This document shows positions 26,396-34,540 of a DNA stretch of 64,000 nt, in pieces (position 1 is the first letter of the stretch; each line of letters starts with the position of its first letter). Origin of the DNA: Rhodocyclales bacterium. GTDB taxonomy: Bacteria > Pseudomonadota > Gammaproteobacteria > Burkholderiales > Rhodocyclaceae. The stretch lies in assembly GCA_016183655.1 (NCBI GenBank), contig JACPEH010000011.1:1-64000 (forward strand), given 5' to 3'. Both the position numbers and the translations under genes were made by a program. Below the pieces are notes generated by a model that saw only the letters and a list, made by a program, of their open reading frames with translations, was not told the DNA's origin and searched no databases.

Positions 26396-27504
26396 TCGTC
26401 TGGCGCGACCTCGGCCGCCGTCTCTGGCACGGCACGGTCGATCACCTCGATCCGCCGCTGCTGATCATCACTGCCGCGATCATGAGCGTCGGTCTGGCCA
26501 CCGTTTTTTCCGCGACCTACGACAGCAACAACCGGCTGATCGCGCAGTTCGTTAACATGGCCGTCGCCCTCGGCCTGATGTGGGGCGTCGCGCAGATCCC
26601 GCCGCAGAAGCTGATGCGCTTCGCCGTGCCGCTTTACGTCCTCGGCCTGATCCTGCTCGTGCTGGTGTTCCTGTTCGGCGTCAAGGTCAATGGCGCGCGG
26701 CGCTGGCTCAACATCGGCATCACCCGCATCCAGCCCTCGGAGATCATGAAGCTGGCGATGCCGCTGATGCTGGCCTGGTATTTCCACAAGTACGAGGCGG
26801 CGCTGAAGCTGCGCCACTATGCTGTCGCCGCGCTGCTGCTGGTCGTCCCCTTCGGGCTGGTGGCCAAGCAGCCCGACCTCGGCACGGCGATCCTGATCGG
26901 CGCCGCCGGTTTCTACGTGCTCTTCTTCGCCGGCCTGCAGTGGAAGGTGATGTTCGGCCTCGCCGCCGCCGGTGCCGGCGCCGCGCCCTTCCTCTGGCAT
27001 GTGCTGCACGACTACCAGCGGAAACGCATCCTGACGCTGATCGATCCGACCTCGGACCCGCTCGGTTCCGGCTACCACATCATCCAGTCGACCATCGCCA
27101 TCGGCTCCGGCGGCACGACCGGCAAGGGCTGGCTGCAGGGCACGCAGACCCACCTCGAATTCATCCCGGAGAAGCATACCGACTTCATCTTCGCCGTCTT
27201 TGGCGAGGAGTGGGGGCTGCTCGGCAACGCCGTGCTGCTGCTGCTCTACCTGCTGCTGATCGGCCGCGGCCTGATGATCGCCGCCAACGCGTCGACGCTG
27301 TTCGCGCGCCTGCTCGCCGGCTCGATCACGCTCTCCCTGTTCACCTATGCCTTCATCAACATGGGCATGGTCACCGGCGTCATGCCGGTGGTCGGCGTGC
27401 CGCTGCCGTTCATGAGCTACGGCGGCACGGCCTTGGCTACGCTGTGCACCGGTCTCGGCATCCTGATGAGCATCCAGACACATCGGATGCTGGTGAAGAA
27501 ATGA
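26392..27504 (+). CDS. rodA: Rod shape-determining peptidoglycan glycosyltransferase RodA
   Basis: This 370-residue SEDS-family membrane enzyme polymerises lipid II glycan strands with PBP2. About ten transmembrane segments are visible; the SEDS signatures GARRWLNIGITRIQPSEIMKL, KQPDLGTAIL, GWLQGTQTHLEFIPEKHTDF (with the catalytic Asp region upstream) and MPFMSYGG-like LPFMSYGGTA are present. Translationally coupled to mrdA and rlpA (ATGA overlap at both ends). Confidence 0.93.
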   Translation: MIVWRDLGRRLWHGTVDHLDPPLLIITAAIMSVGLATVFSATYDSNNRLIAQFVNMAVALGLMWGVAQIPPQKLMRFAVPLYVLGLILLVLVFLFGVKVNGARRWLNIGITRIQPSEIMKLAMPLMLAWYFHKYEAALKLRHYAVAALLLVVPFGLVAKQPDLGTAILIGAAGFYVLFFAGLQWKVMFGLAAAGAGAAPFLWHVLHDYQRKRILTLIDPTSDPLGSGYHIIQSTIAIGSGGTTGKGWLQGTQTHLEFIPEKHTDFIFAVFGEEWGLLGNAVLLLLYLLLIGRGLMIAANASTLFARLLAGSITLSLFTYAFINMGMVTGVMPVVGVPLPFMSYGGTALATLCTGLGILMSIQTHRMLVKK

Positions 27505-28508
27505 GCGTTCGCCGCCTGGCCGCCCCCGGACTGCTGGCGCTGCTGCTCGCCGCCTGCGGCAGCGCGCCGAAACCGGCGCCCGAGCCGGTCGCCGAACCGG
27601 GCCGGCCGGCGACGAAGGCGCCGACCAAGAAACCGGCGGTGACGCTGAAGCGCGGTGGCGGCTACTACAAGGACGACGGACCGGCCGACGAGCTGCCGGA
27701 CGGTCTCGACGACATTGCCGATGCCGAGCCGCGCCCGGAGCCGCTGCACCGCTTCGCCAACCGGCCATACGTCGTCTTCGGCAAGGAATACGTGCCGAAT
27801 ACCAGCGTCAGGCCGCACCGCGAGCGCGGCATGGGCAGCTGGTACGGCAAGAAATTCCACGGCCAGAAGACCTCGATCGGCGAGCCGTACGACATGTTCG
27901 CGATGACCGCCGCGCATCCGACGCTGGCGATCCCCTCCTACGCCCGCGTCACCAACCTGGCCAACGGCCGTTCGGTGGTGGTCCGCGTCATCGACCGCGG
28001 CCCGTTCCATATCGGCCGCGTCATCGACCTCTCCTACGCCGCCGCGCACAAGCTCGACTACATCCGCAACGGCAGCAGCCAGGTCGAAGTCGAGGCCATC
28101 GTTCCCGACGCCACCGGCGTCGCCTACGCCCAGGTCGCCCCGGCCGAGCCGCGGCCGGCAGCCGCCCCGCAGCGCGATGAAATCGCCGACATCGCAGAGA
28201 AGCTCGCCGGCGAGGAAAAGCCGCTGCAGAAGGCGGCGACGATCGGGCTGAACGGCAGCGGCTCGGCGATCCCGGCCGGCGGCGTGCTGTTGCAGCTCGG
28301 CGCCTTTGCCAATGCCGACAACGCCGAAACCATGCGCCTGCGCATGCTGCGCGAACTCGACTGGGCGGAGAGCGAGCTGCGCGTGAATGTCAGCGGCGGC
28401 ATCCACCGCCTGCACCTCGGCCCCTACGCCAACCGGGCCGAGGCCGAGCGGGCCGCCGAGCGCATCCGTCAGAGCCATGGCTTCAAGCCTACCTTCGTGA
28501 CCCGCTGA
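27501..28508 (+). CDS. rlpA: Septal-ring lytic transglycosylase RlpA-type lipoprotein
   Basis: This 335-residue lipoprotein (lipobox LLAACGS, Cys19) has a low-complexity linker, a double-psi beta-barrel domain (GMGSWYGKKFHGQKTSIGEP; MTAAHPTLAIPSYARVTNLA; VRVIDRGPFH.GRVIDLS, residues about 110-200) and a C-terminal SPOR domain (LQLGAFANADNAETMRLRML to the end) that binds denuded glycan at septa. RlpA cleaves naked glycan strands. Its place after rodA is conserved in Proteobacteria. Confidence 0.9.
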   Translation: MSVRRLAAPGLLALLLAACGSAPKPAPEPVAEPGRPATKAPTKKPAVTLKRGGGYYKDDGPADELPDGLDDIADAEPRPEPLHRFANRPYVVFGKEYVPNTSVRPHRERGMGSWYGKKFHGQKTSIGEPYDMFAMTAAHPTLAIPSYARVTNLANGRSVVVRVIDRGPFHIGRVIDLSYAAAHKLDYIRNGSSQVEVEAIVPDATGVAYAQVAPAEPRPAAAPQRDEIADIAEKLAGEEKPLQKAATIGLNGSGSAIPAGGVLLQLGAFANADNAETMRLRMLRELDWAESELRVNVSGGIHRLHLGPYANRAEAERAAERIRQSHGFKPTFVTR

Positions 28509-28566
28509 ACCGGCGGCGGCAGGTTTGTGACAGTGTGTAAGTGGTCGCAATCGACGCGGTCCGGGT

Positions 28567-28575
28567 TGCTATAAT
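28567..28575 (+). promoter_or_regulatory. Extended -10 promoter of the dacC operon
   Basis: TGCTATAAT (28567-28575) is a perfect TATAAT hexamer with an extended TGn motif, located 41 bases before the dacC ATG in a 107-bp gap after rlpA. There is no good -35 at 17 bp; TCGCAA (28545-28550) at 19 bp is weak, which extended -10 promoters tolerate. Confidence 0.7.
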
Positions 28576-28615
28576 CCGGCCTCCCCTGCAGAAGTCCCCG
28601 GACCCCTAGTTCTCC

Positions 28616-29752
28616 ATGAAAATCATTGCCTTCCTGTTTGCCCTCGTCGTTGCGTGCGTTCCCTCGCTGGTCCTCGCGCAGCAGTTGCCGGTGCCGCCGG
28701 CGCTGGCTGCCAAGTCCTGGCTGCTGATCGAGTCCGGCTCCGGCCAGGTCCTCGCCAGCCAGGCCCCGGACGAGCGCCTGGAGCCGGCCTCGCTGACCAA
28801 GCTGATGACCGCCTATCTGACCTTCGCCGCGCTGAAGCAGGGCACCATAAAGATCGACCAGGCCGTGCCGGTCTCCGAGAAGGCCTGGCGCACCGGCGGC
28901 TCGAAGATGTTCATCCGTGTCGGCCACCAGGTGCCGGTCGAGGACCTGATCAAGGGCATGATCGTGCAGTCCGGCAACGACGCCTGTGTCGCGCTGGCCG
29001 AAGCGATCGCCGGCAGCGAGGAAAACTTCGCGCAGATGATGAACCGCGAGGCGCAGCGCCTCGGCATGAAGTCGTCCAGCTTCCGCAACTCGACCGGCCT
29101 GCCCGACCCGCAGCACTACACCACGGCGCGCGACCTGGCGACGCTGACTGGCGCGCTGATCCGCGATTTCCCCGCCGACTACGCCAAGTACTACTCGCTC
29201 AAGGAATACCGCTACAACAACATCACCCAGCCGAACCGCAACCGGCTGCTGTGGATCGACCCCACCGTCGACGGCGTCAAGACCGGCCACACCGAGGCCG
29301 CCGGCTACTGCCTGATCTCGTCGGCCAAGCGCGGCCCGCGCCGCCTGCTCTCGGTGGTGCTCGGCACCGCCTCGGACAGCGTGCGCGCGCAGGAGTCGCT
29401 GAAGCTGCTCAACTACGGCTTCCAGTTCTACGATGCCGTGCAGCTCTACGCCAAGGAGCAGGCGGTCTCCAACCTGAAGGTGTGGAAGGGCGGCGCGGCG
29501 ACGGTCAAGGCCGGCTTCACCAGCGACTTCATCCTCGCCGTACCCAAGGGCTACGCGCAGAAGATCCAGGCCGACCTGGTCTCGCAGCAGCCGCTGATGG
29601 CGCCGGTGTCGGCCGGTCAGGTGGTCGGCACGATGAAGGTCAGCGTCGACGGCAAGCCCTACGGCGACTATCCGGTGGTCGCGCTGGAAACGGTGGCGCA
29701 GGCCGGCATCTTCGGCCGTGCGATCGACTCCGTGCGCCTCTGGTTCAACTGA
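28616..29752 (+). CDS. dacC: D-alanyl-D-alanine carboxypeptidase (PBP5/6 type)
   Basis: This 378-residue periplasmic enzyme removes the terminal D-Ala of peptidoglycan stem peptides. It has a signal peptide (MKIIAFLFALVVACVPSLVLA), the catalytic SLTKLM (SxxK, about residue 62), SGN (VQSGNDACVA) and KTGHTEAAGYC. The C-terminal beta domain and amphipathic anchor (GIFGRAIDSVRLWFN) follow. First gene of an operon with dat, ybeD, lipB and lipA; preceded by a strong extended -10. Confidence 0.93.
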   Translation: MKIIAFLFALVVACVPSLVLAQQLPVPPALAAKSWLLIESGSGQVLASQAPDERLEPASLTKLMTAYLTFAALKQGTIKIDQAVPVSEKAWRTGGSKMFIRVGHQVPVEDLIKGMIVQSGNDACVALAEAIAGSEENFAQMMNREAQRLGMKSSSFRNSTGLPDPQHYTTARDLATLTGALIRDFPADYAKYYSLKEYRYNNITQPNRNRLLWIDPTVDGVKTGHTEAAGYCLISSAKRGPRRLLSVVLGTASDSVRAQESLKLLNYGFQFYDAVQLYAKEQAVSNLKVWKGGAATVKAGFTSDFILAVPKGYAQKIQADLVSQQPLMAPVSAGQVVGTMKVSVDGKPYGDYPVVALETVAQAGIFGRAIDSVRLWFN

Positions 29753-29780
29753 CATCCCGGACGACGGGCACGGCACGAGC

Positions 29781-30644
29781 ATGACTTCGACCACCTGCTA
29801 CCTGAACGGCCAGTACCTGCCGCTCGCCGACGCGCGCATCTCGCCGCTCGACCGCGGCTTCCTGTTCGGCGACGGCGCCTACGAGGTGATCCCCGTCTAC
29901 TCGCGGCGGCCGTTCCGCATCGACGAACACCTGCAGCGCCTGCAGCAGACGCTGGACGGCATCCGTCTGGCCAATCCGCTGACGCTCGCCGAATGGCGCG
30001 AGCGCATCGAGCGTATCGTCGCCGCCGCGCCCTTCGACGACCAGTCGGTGTACCTGCAGGTGACGCGCGGCGCCGATGCCAAGCGCGACCACGCCTTTCC
30101 TGCGGGCGTGCCGCCGACCGTCTTCGTCTTCACCGCGCCGCTGACGACGACCCCGGATGCCGTGCGCGCCGCCGGTGTCGCCGCCGTCACCGCGCTCGAC
30201 AACCGCTGGCTGCGCTGCGACCTGAAGGTCGTCGCGCTGCTCGCCAACGTGCTGGCGCGCCAGCATGCGGTCGACCAGGGCTGCGCCGAGACCATCCTGC
30301 TGCGCGAGGGCTTCATGATCGAAGGCGCGGCGTCGAACATCTTCGTCGTCAAGGACGGCGTGCTGCTGGCGCCGCCGAAGGACCACCGCATGCTGCCCGG
30401 CATCACCTACGACGTCGTCCTCGAACTGGCGGCGCAGCACGGCGTCCCGCACAAGGTTCGCGAGATATTCGAAGCCGAGCTGCGCACCGCCGACGAGGTG
30501 TGGATGACCTCGTCGACCAAGGAAGTGCTGGCAATCACCACGCTCGACAGCCAGGCCGTCGGCACGGGTGCGCCCGGACCGCTGGCGCAGCGGATGTACG
30601 ACTGGTACCAGCAGTTCAAGGACGAGGTGATGCGCCGTGGCTGA
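29781..30644 (+). CDS. dat: D-amino acid aminotransferase-like (class IV PLP) protein
   Basis: This 287-residue fold-type IV PLP enzyme would interconvert D-alanine and D-glutamate with 2-oxoacids. The motifs ISPLDRGFLFGDGAYEVIPV, VYLQVTRGADAKRDHAFP, the PLP lysine in RCDLKVVALLANVL, and EGAASNIFVVKDGVLLAPP fit D-alanine transaminase rather than branched-chain aminotransferase. Location beside dacC suggests recycling of released D-alanine, which is an inference. The 3' end overlaps the GTG of ybeD. Confidence 0.85.
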   Translation: MTSTTCYLNGQYLPLADARISPLDRGFLFGDGAYEVIPVYSRRPFRIDEHLQRLQQTLDGIRLANPLTLAEWRERIERIVAAAPFDDQSVYLQVTRGADAKRDHAFPAGVPPTVFVFTAPLTTTPDAVRAAGVAAVTALDNRWLRCDLKVVALLANVLARQHAVDQGCAETILLREGFMIEGAASNIFVVKDGVLLAPPKDHRMLPGITYDVVLELAAQHGVPHKVREIFEAELRTADEVWMTSSTKEVLAITTLDSQAVGTGAPGPLAQRMYDWYQQFKDEVMRRG

Positions 30645-30906
30645 CCCGAAAGAAACGCTGCTCGAATTTCCCTGCGACTTCCCGATCAAGATCATGGGGC
30701 TCGCCGACAACGCGCTGGCGCAGGCCGTGCTGGAGGTCGTCGTCCGCCACGACCCCGGCTTCGATGGCACGACGATGGAGATGCGCGCGAGTTCCGGCGG
30801 CAAGTACGTCAGCCTGACCTGCACCGTCACCGCCACCTCGAAGGTGCAGCTCGACGCGCTGTATATGGAACTGACGGCGCATCCGCTGGTCAAGGTTGTC
30901 CTGTAG
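30637..30906 (+). CDS. ybeD: YbeD-like DUF493 protein
   Basis: This 89-residue ACT-like fold protein ([51 protein letters not shown]) is the DUF493/YbeD family. In E. coli it sits between dacA and lipB, the same order as here; it is proposed to have a regulatory role in lipoate metabolism but none is proven. It starts with GTG at 30637, overlapping the dat stop by eight bases. Confidence 0.9.
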   Translation: MADPKETLLEFPCDFPIKIMGLADNALAQAVLEVVVRHDPGFDGTTMEMRASSGGKYVSLTCTVTATSKVQLDALYMELTAHPLVKVVL

Positions 30907-30919
30907 AAGCGCGCAGAAA

Positions 30920-31540
30920 ATGATCGTCCGCCAGCTCGGCCGTGCCGACTACGAACCGACGTGGCAGGCAATGATGGAATTCACCGCCACGCGCACGGCG
31001 GAAACGCCGGACGAGCTATGGGTGGTCGAACACCCGCCGGTGTTTACGCTCGGCCAGGCCGGCAAGCCGGAGCACCTGCTGGTCGATACCGGCATCCCGC
31101 TGGTGAAGATCGATCGCGGCGGCCAGATCACCTATCACGGTCCCGGCCAGGTGGTGGTCTATCTGCTGCTCGACCTGCCGCGGCGCAAGCTGAAGGTGCG
31201 CGAGCTGGTCAGCCGCATCGAGCAGGCGGTGATCGATTGCCTCGGCGAGCAGGGCGTCACGGCGGAGCGGCGTGACGGCGCGCCCGGCGTCTATGTCGGA
31301 GCGAACGAGAGTTCGGCGAAGGTCGCAGCACTGGGCCTGCGCGTCAGAAACGGCTGTTGCTACCACGGCGTCAGCCTGAACGTGGATATGGACCTGTCGC
31401 CGTTTTCGGCGATCAACCCCTGCGGATACGCCGGCATGGCGGTGACGCAGACGAAGGACCTCGGCATTGCGCTGACGCTGCCACAAGCGGCGGCGGCACT
31501 GACCGGGCATCTCATTGCACAACTGGAGCAGAAAGAATGA
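30920..31540 (+). CDS. lipB: Octanoyltransferase
   Basis: This 206-residue enzyme transfers octanoyl from ACP to the lipoyl domain lysine. It has [20 protein letters not shown], the [20 protein letters not shown] motif, and [20 protein letters not shown] with the conserved catalytic Cys (NPCG); the Lys lies in [12 protein letters not shown]. The ATG at 30920 is chosen as the family start. Coupled to lipA by an ATGA overlap. Confidence 0.93.
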   Translation: MIVRQLGRADYEPTWQAMMEFTATRTAETPDELWVVEHPPVFTLGQAGKPEHLLVDTGIPLVKIDRGGQITYHGPGQVVVYLLLDLPRRKLKVRELVSRIEQAVIDCLGEQGVTAERRDGAPGVYVGANESSAKVAALGLRVRNGCCYHGVSLNVDMDLSPFSAINPCGYAGMAVTQTKDLGIALTLPQAAAALTGHLIAQLEQKE

Positions 31541-32484
31541 GCGAACGCGGCGTGAAGCAGAAGGGCGAACTGAAGACGGCCCGCATCCCGATCAAGATCG
31601 TGCCGCACGTGCCGCAGAAGAAGCCGGAGTGGATCCGCGTCAAGGCCGGCAACAGCTCCGGCCGCTTCGGCGAGATCAAGGCCATGCTGCGCGAGCAGAA
31701 GCTGCACACGGTGTGCGAGGAAGCGGCCTGCCCGAACATCGGCGAATGCTTCGGCCGCGGCACCGCCACCTTCATGATCCTCGGCGACATCTGCACCCGC
31801 CGCTGCCCGTTCTGCGACGTCGGCCACGGCAAGCCGCTGCCGCCCGATGCCGACGAGCCGGCGCACCTCGCCGAATCGGTCGCCAACCTCAAGCTGCGCT
31901 ATGTGGTGATCACCAGCGTCGACCGCGACGACCTGCGCGACGGCGGCGCCCAGCACTTCGTCGACGTCATCCGCGCGGTGCGCGAGAAGTCGCCGACGAC
32001 CACCATCGAAACCCTCGTGCCGGATTTCCGTGGCCGCATGGATGTTGCCGTCGAAGTGCTCGGCCAGTCGCTGCCCGACGTCCTCAACCACAACATGGAA
32101 ACCGTGCCGCGCCTCTACAAGCAGGCGCGCCCGGGCGCCGACTACCAGCACTCGCTGAACTTCATGCAGGCATTCAAGGCGAAATACCCGAACGTGCCGA
32201 CCAAGTCCGGCCTGATGGTCGGTCTCGGCGAGACCGACGAGGAGATCCTCGACGTCATGCGCGACCTGCGCGCGCACGGCGTCGAAATGTTGACCATCGG
32301 CCAGTACCTCGCCCCCTCCGGCCACCACCTGCCGGTGTCGCGCTACGTGCACCCCGATGTCTTCAAGATGTACGAGGCCGAAGCGAAGAAGATGGGCTTC
32401 ACCGGCGCCGCCTGCGGCCCGATGGTGCGCAGCTCGTACTGGGCCGACCAGCAGGCGCACAACGCCGGAGTCGCCGGCGATTGA
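31537..32484 (+). CDS. lipA: Lipoyl synthase
   Basis: This 315-residue radical SAM enzyme inserts two sulfurs into octanoyl groups. It has the auxiliary cluster motif [13 protein letters not shown] (CX4CX5C), the radical SAM motif [10 protein letters not shown] (CX3CX2C) and the C-terminal RSSYWADQQ. It completes the lipB-lipA pair for lipoate attachment to 2-oxoacid dehydrogenases and the glycine cleavage system. A deleted copy of the palindromic repeat begins five bases after its stop codon. Confidence 0.95.
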   Translation: MSERGVKQKGELKTARIPIKIVPHVPQKKPEWIRVKAGNSSGRFGEIKAMLREQKLHTVCEEAACPNIGECFGRGTATFMILGDICTRRCPFCDVGHGKPLPPDADEPAHLAESVANLKLRYVVITSVDRDDLRDGGAQHFVDVIRAVREKSPTTTIETLVPDFRGRMDVAVEVLGQSLPDVLNHNMETVPRLYKQARPGADYQHSLNFMQAFKAKYPNVPTKSGLMVGLGETDEEILDVMRDLRAHGVEMLTIGQYLAPSGHHLPVSRYVHPDVFKMYEAEAKKMGFTGAACGPMVRSSYWADQQAHNAGVAGD

Positions 32485-32489
32485 CGCAG

Positions 32490-32535
32490 GTGAAGCTCCC
32501 CGACCTGAAGGTCCGGGGCTTGCGCTCGACGCGTG
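32490..32535 (-). repeat. Palindromic element, copy A (internally deleted, 46 bp)
   Basis: On the minus strand this reads CACGCGTCGAGCGCAAG directly joined to CCCCGGACCTTCAGGTCGGG and GAGCTTCAC. It therefore has both ends of the 126-bp element (copies at 41854 and 63731) but lacks exactly 80 internal bases, the segment between two direct AAGCCCCGG repeats. It is preceded (minus strand) by TTGAC, as is copy C. It lies in the gap between lipA and the next gene. Confidence 0.85.
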
Positions 32536-32621
32536 GTCAATTGAGCCCGGAAAAGAGCTGAGGTAGCATGGGCCGCTTCGAGACGTGCCCGACGCCATCC
32601 AGTCGGGCGGAGGGGGAGTCC

Positions 32622-32816
32622 ATGTCGTCCACCGAACCGACCTGCATCGATTGCGACCATGCCTTCGAGCTGTCCGAAGACACCAGCGTCGTCGTCTGCA
32701 ACGCGCACCTGGAGTACCGCGACGCGGCGCATCCGGCCACTTGCGACCACTTCAGGCCGCGCAAATTCCTGACCGAGTCGAGCGTCACCGAGATCTGGCA
32801 CCCGGATTCGCACTGA
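32622..32816 (+). CDS. Small cysteine-rich protein
   Basis: This 64-residue cytoplasmic protein has the pattern TCIDCDHAFEL ... VVVCNAHLEYRD ... ATCDHFRPRKF. The CX2C plus later Cys/His pairs could bind zinc, a ribbon-like arrangement. The ATG at 32622 is chosen because GGAGGGGGAG sits just upstream; an in-frame ATG at 32568 would add 18 residues of no clear character. No family name is recognised. Confidence 0.6.
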   Translation: MSSTEPTCIDCDHAFELSEDTSVVVCNAHLEYRDAAHPATCDHFRPRKFLTESSVTEIWHPDSH

Positions 32817-32884
32817 GCCAGCCCACGCGCTTGTCCGTCTTCTCCCGTCCGTCCGCCGGAGGAATCCGCCGGTCAGGCTGCGCC

Positions 32885-32912
32885 TTGTCCTGCCTTGCTC
32901 GGCCGCTATGAT
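32885..32912 (+). promoter_or_regulatory. Candidate promoter of the J-like gene
   Basis: TTGTCC (32885-32890), a 16-base spacer and TATGAT (32907-32912) make a plausible sigma-70 promoter 29 bases before the ATG at 32942. Confidence 0.5.
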
Positions 32913-32941
32913 CGAAGCGTCGGTATTCGCTTGGGTGTGCC

Positions 32942-33127
32942 ATGGACCAGGATTTCTACCGGGCGCTCGATCTTCCGCCCTCGGCCAGCGCCGCGGAAGT
33001 GCGTGCCGCCTACAACCGGATCTTGCGGCAGGTCGCGGCGCGGGCCGGGCAGCACGACCCCGCCGATCTCGCGCGCCTGGAGCGGGCGCGCGACGCCTAT
33101 CGCGCCTTGCTGTCTGCCATGGCCTAG
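32942..33127 (+). CDS. Miniature J-domain-like protein without HPD
   Basis: This 61-residue protein consists of a single short DnaJ-like fold: FYRALDLPPSASAAEVRAAY (helix I and II start), NRILRQVAARAGQHDPADLA (loop region) and LERARDAYRALLSAMA (helix III). The HPD tripeptide that activates DnaK is absent; the corresponding loop reads AGQHDPAD. It would thus not be expected to stimulate ATP hydrolysis as a normal J protein. A TTGTCC/TATGAT promoter precedes it, but no clear ribosome binding site. Expression is likely but not proven. Confidence 0.55.
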   Translation: MDQDFYRALDLPPSASAAEVRAAYNRILRQVAARAGQHDPADLARLERARDAYRALLSAMA

Positions 33128-33164
33128 GCGTACGCTGACGGCTTCCCCTTCCGGAGCCGACCCC

Positions 33165-33836
33165 ATGCGCATCTTGCTTGTTCCGCTGTTTGCCCTCTGC
33201 TTCTCCACGTCGCTGGCGGCGGCCGAGCCGAGCAGCGCCGAGACCGCGTCCGGCCTGAAGGAGGCGCTGACACGCGGCGCCGAGGTCGCGGTCAGCCAGC
33301 TCGGCCGGACGGACGGCTTCCTCGGCGACAAGCGCGTGCGCATTCCGCTGCCGGATTCGATCCGCAAGGCCGAGAAGATGATGCGTACGCTCGGTGCCGG
33401 CAAGTATGCCGACGAGCTGATCGAAACGATGAACCGTGCCGCCGAGTCGGCGGTGGTCGAGGCCAAACCGATCCTCGTCAACGCGGTGAAGAACATGAGC
33501 TTCGACGACGCGCGCGGCATCGTCTCCGGCGGCGACGACGCGGCGACCCGCTACTTCCGCCGCGCGACGGCGGACGAGATCGCGCAGAAGTTCCTGCCCG
33601 TCGTCAAGCAGGCGACGGCCAGGGTGCAGCTTGCCGACAAGTACAACAAATACGCCGGCAAGGCCGCCAAGCTCGGCTTGCTCGACGACAAGGACGCCGA
33701 CCTCGACCAGTATGTGACGCAGAAGGCGATGGATGGCCTCTTCCTGATGGTTGCCGAGCAGGAAAAGTCGATCCGCAAGGACCCCGTCGCGACCGGCAGC
33801 GCGCTGCTGAAGAAGGTCTTCGGTTTCGGTGGCTGA
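33165..33836 (+). CDS. Secreted DUF4197 family protein
   Basis: This 223-residue protein has a signal peptide (MRILLVPLFALCFSTSLAAA) and the helical DUF4197 domain: GLKEALTRGAEVAVSQLGR, DGFLGDKRVRIPLPDSIRKA, AAESAVVEAKPILVNAVKNM, and DAATRYFRRATADEIAQKFL. It is probably periplasmic. Function unknown. An upstream extension of the frame overlaps the J-like gene and is not used. It ends convergently with the lipoprotein gene at 33892. Confidence 0.88.
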   Translation: MRILLVPLFALCFSTSLAAAEPSSAETASGLKEALTRGAEVAVSQLGRTDGFLGDKRVRIPLPDSIRKAEKMMRTLGAGKYADELIETMNRAAESAVVEAKPILVNAVKNMSFDDARGIVSGGDDAATRYFRRATADEIAQKFLPVVKQATARVQLADKYNKYAGKAAKLGLLDDKDADLDQYVTQKAMDGLFLMVAEQEKSIRKDPVATGSALLKKVFGFGG

Positions 33837-33843
33837 TGTCCTG

Positions 33844-33879
33844 GCGGAGGACGGCGGCCTGGCGGCTGCCGCCCTCCGC
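33844..33879. terminator. Possible hairpin between convergent genes
   Basis: GCGGAGG (33844-33850) pairs with CCTCCGC (33873-33879) and the interior CGGCGGC/GCCGCC extends the stem. It lies just after the DUF4197 stop codon. There is no T-run, so any terminator activity would be atypical. Confidence 0.35.
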
Positions 33880-33891
33880 TCCCCGCTGGCT

Positions 33892-34392
33892 TCAGCTTCC
33901 GGCGAGGCGGAGTGGCTCGACGCTGAACCCGGTCGGCTCGACGCGGGCGAGGACGGTCCCGTCCTCGGCCAGCAGACGGAGGGCACCGGAGGTCTCCAGT
34001 TCCAATCGTTGCGTGGCGGCGGCGGCTGACGCCGGGATGCGCCGGATCAGCGACCCGCTGCGCGCATCGTGCAGGTAGACGGCGGTCTCGCCGAGCACCC
34101 AGATACGCCCGTGCGCCTCGTCGATGCGGATGTCGCGCACCGACGCGCGGCCCGGCGCCCGCAGCTCGCCGATCAGCACCGGCGCCGCGCGCGTATGGAA
34201 AATTCGCACGATCCCCGTCTGCCCGTCGCCGACGACCAGCAACTGGCGCGCTTCCCACTTGGCCTCGATGCGCTTGCCGATGGCGGCTGCGCCTTCCGGG
34301 CGGCAGGCGTTCAGGGTCAGCAGCGTCGTGGCCAGCAGGAGGGCTGACCCGGTGGCGGCGAGGCCGCGGCGGGTGCCAGTCGGGGTGTTCAT
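33892..34392 (-). CDS. Hypothetical lipoprotein or secreted protein
   Basis: This 166-residue protein has an Arg-containing, Ala/Leu-rich signal (RRGLAATGSALLLATTLLTL) ending NAC, a possible lipobox (TLNAC, Cys30). The rest alternates short beta-strand units (RQLLVVGDGQTGIVRIFHTR; GRIWVLGETAVYLHDARSGS; GALRLLAEDGTVLARVEPTG), suggesting a small beta-propeller-like or beta-sandwich fold. The ATG at 34392 has a GAGGAGA ribosome binding site. Divergent from the MocR-type regulator, so it is a possible target of it. Confidence 0.6.
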   Translation of the reverse strand: MNTPTGTRRGLAATGSALLLATTLLTLNACRPEGAAAIGKRIEAKWEARQLLVVGDGQTGIVRIFHTRAAPVLIGELRAPGRASVRDIRIDEAHGRIWVLGETAVYLHDARSGSLIRRIPASAAAATQRLELETSGALRLLAEDGTVLARVEPTGFSVEPLRLAGS

Positions 34393-34431
34393 GTCGATCT
34401 CCTCGAATGATTGCCGTCGGGGTTGACGGCA

Positions 34432-34517
34432 ACCAGACACTACCGGACACTTTATCCATGCCACATGTACAATTCGCATTTGTGCCGGGCACACCGTACC
34501 GGCCGGCGGGGCGGTAC
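34432..34517 (+). promoter_or_regulatory. Candidate operator region of the MocR-type regulator
   Basis: The 148-bp divergent gap contains the tandem direct repeat ACCAGACACT/ACCGGACACT (34432-34451), a 13-bp palindrome TGTGCCGGGCACA (34481-34493) and the inverted pair GTACCG/CGGTAC (34496-34501 and 34512-34517). TACAAT (34468-34473) could be a -10. MocR-type regulators typically bind direct repeats near their own divergent promoters, so 34432-34451 is the most interesting. No binding is shown here. Confidence 0.45.
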
Positions 34518-34540
34518 AGTCCGTTCGCAGGAGAAGACAG

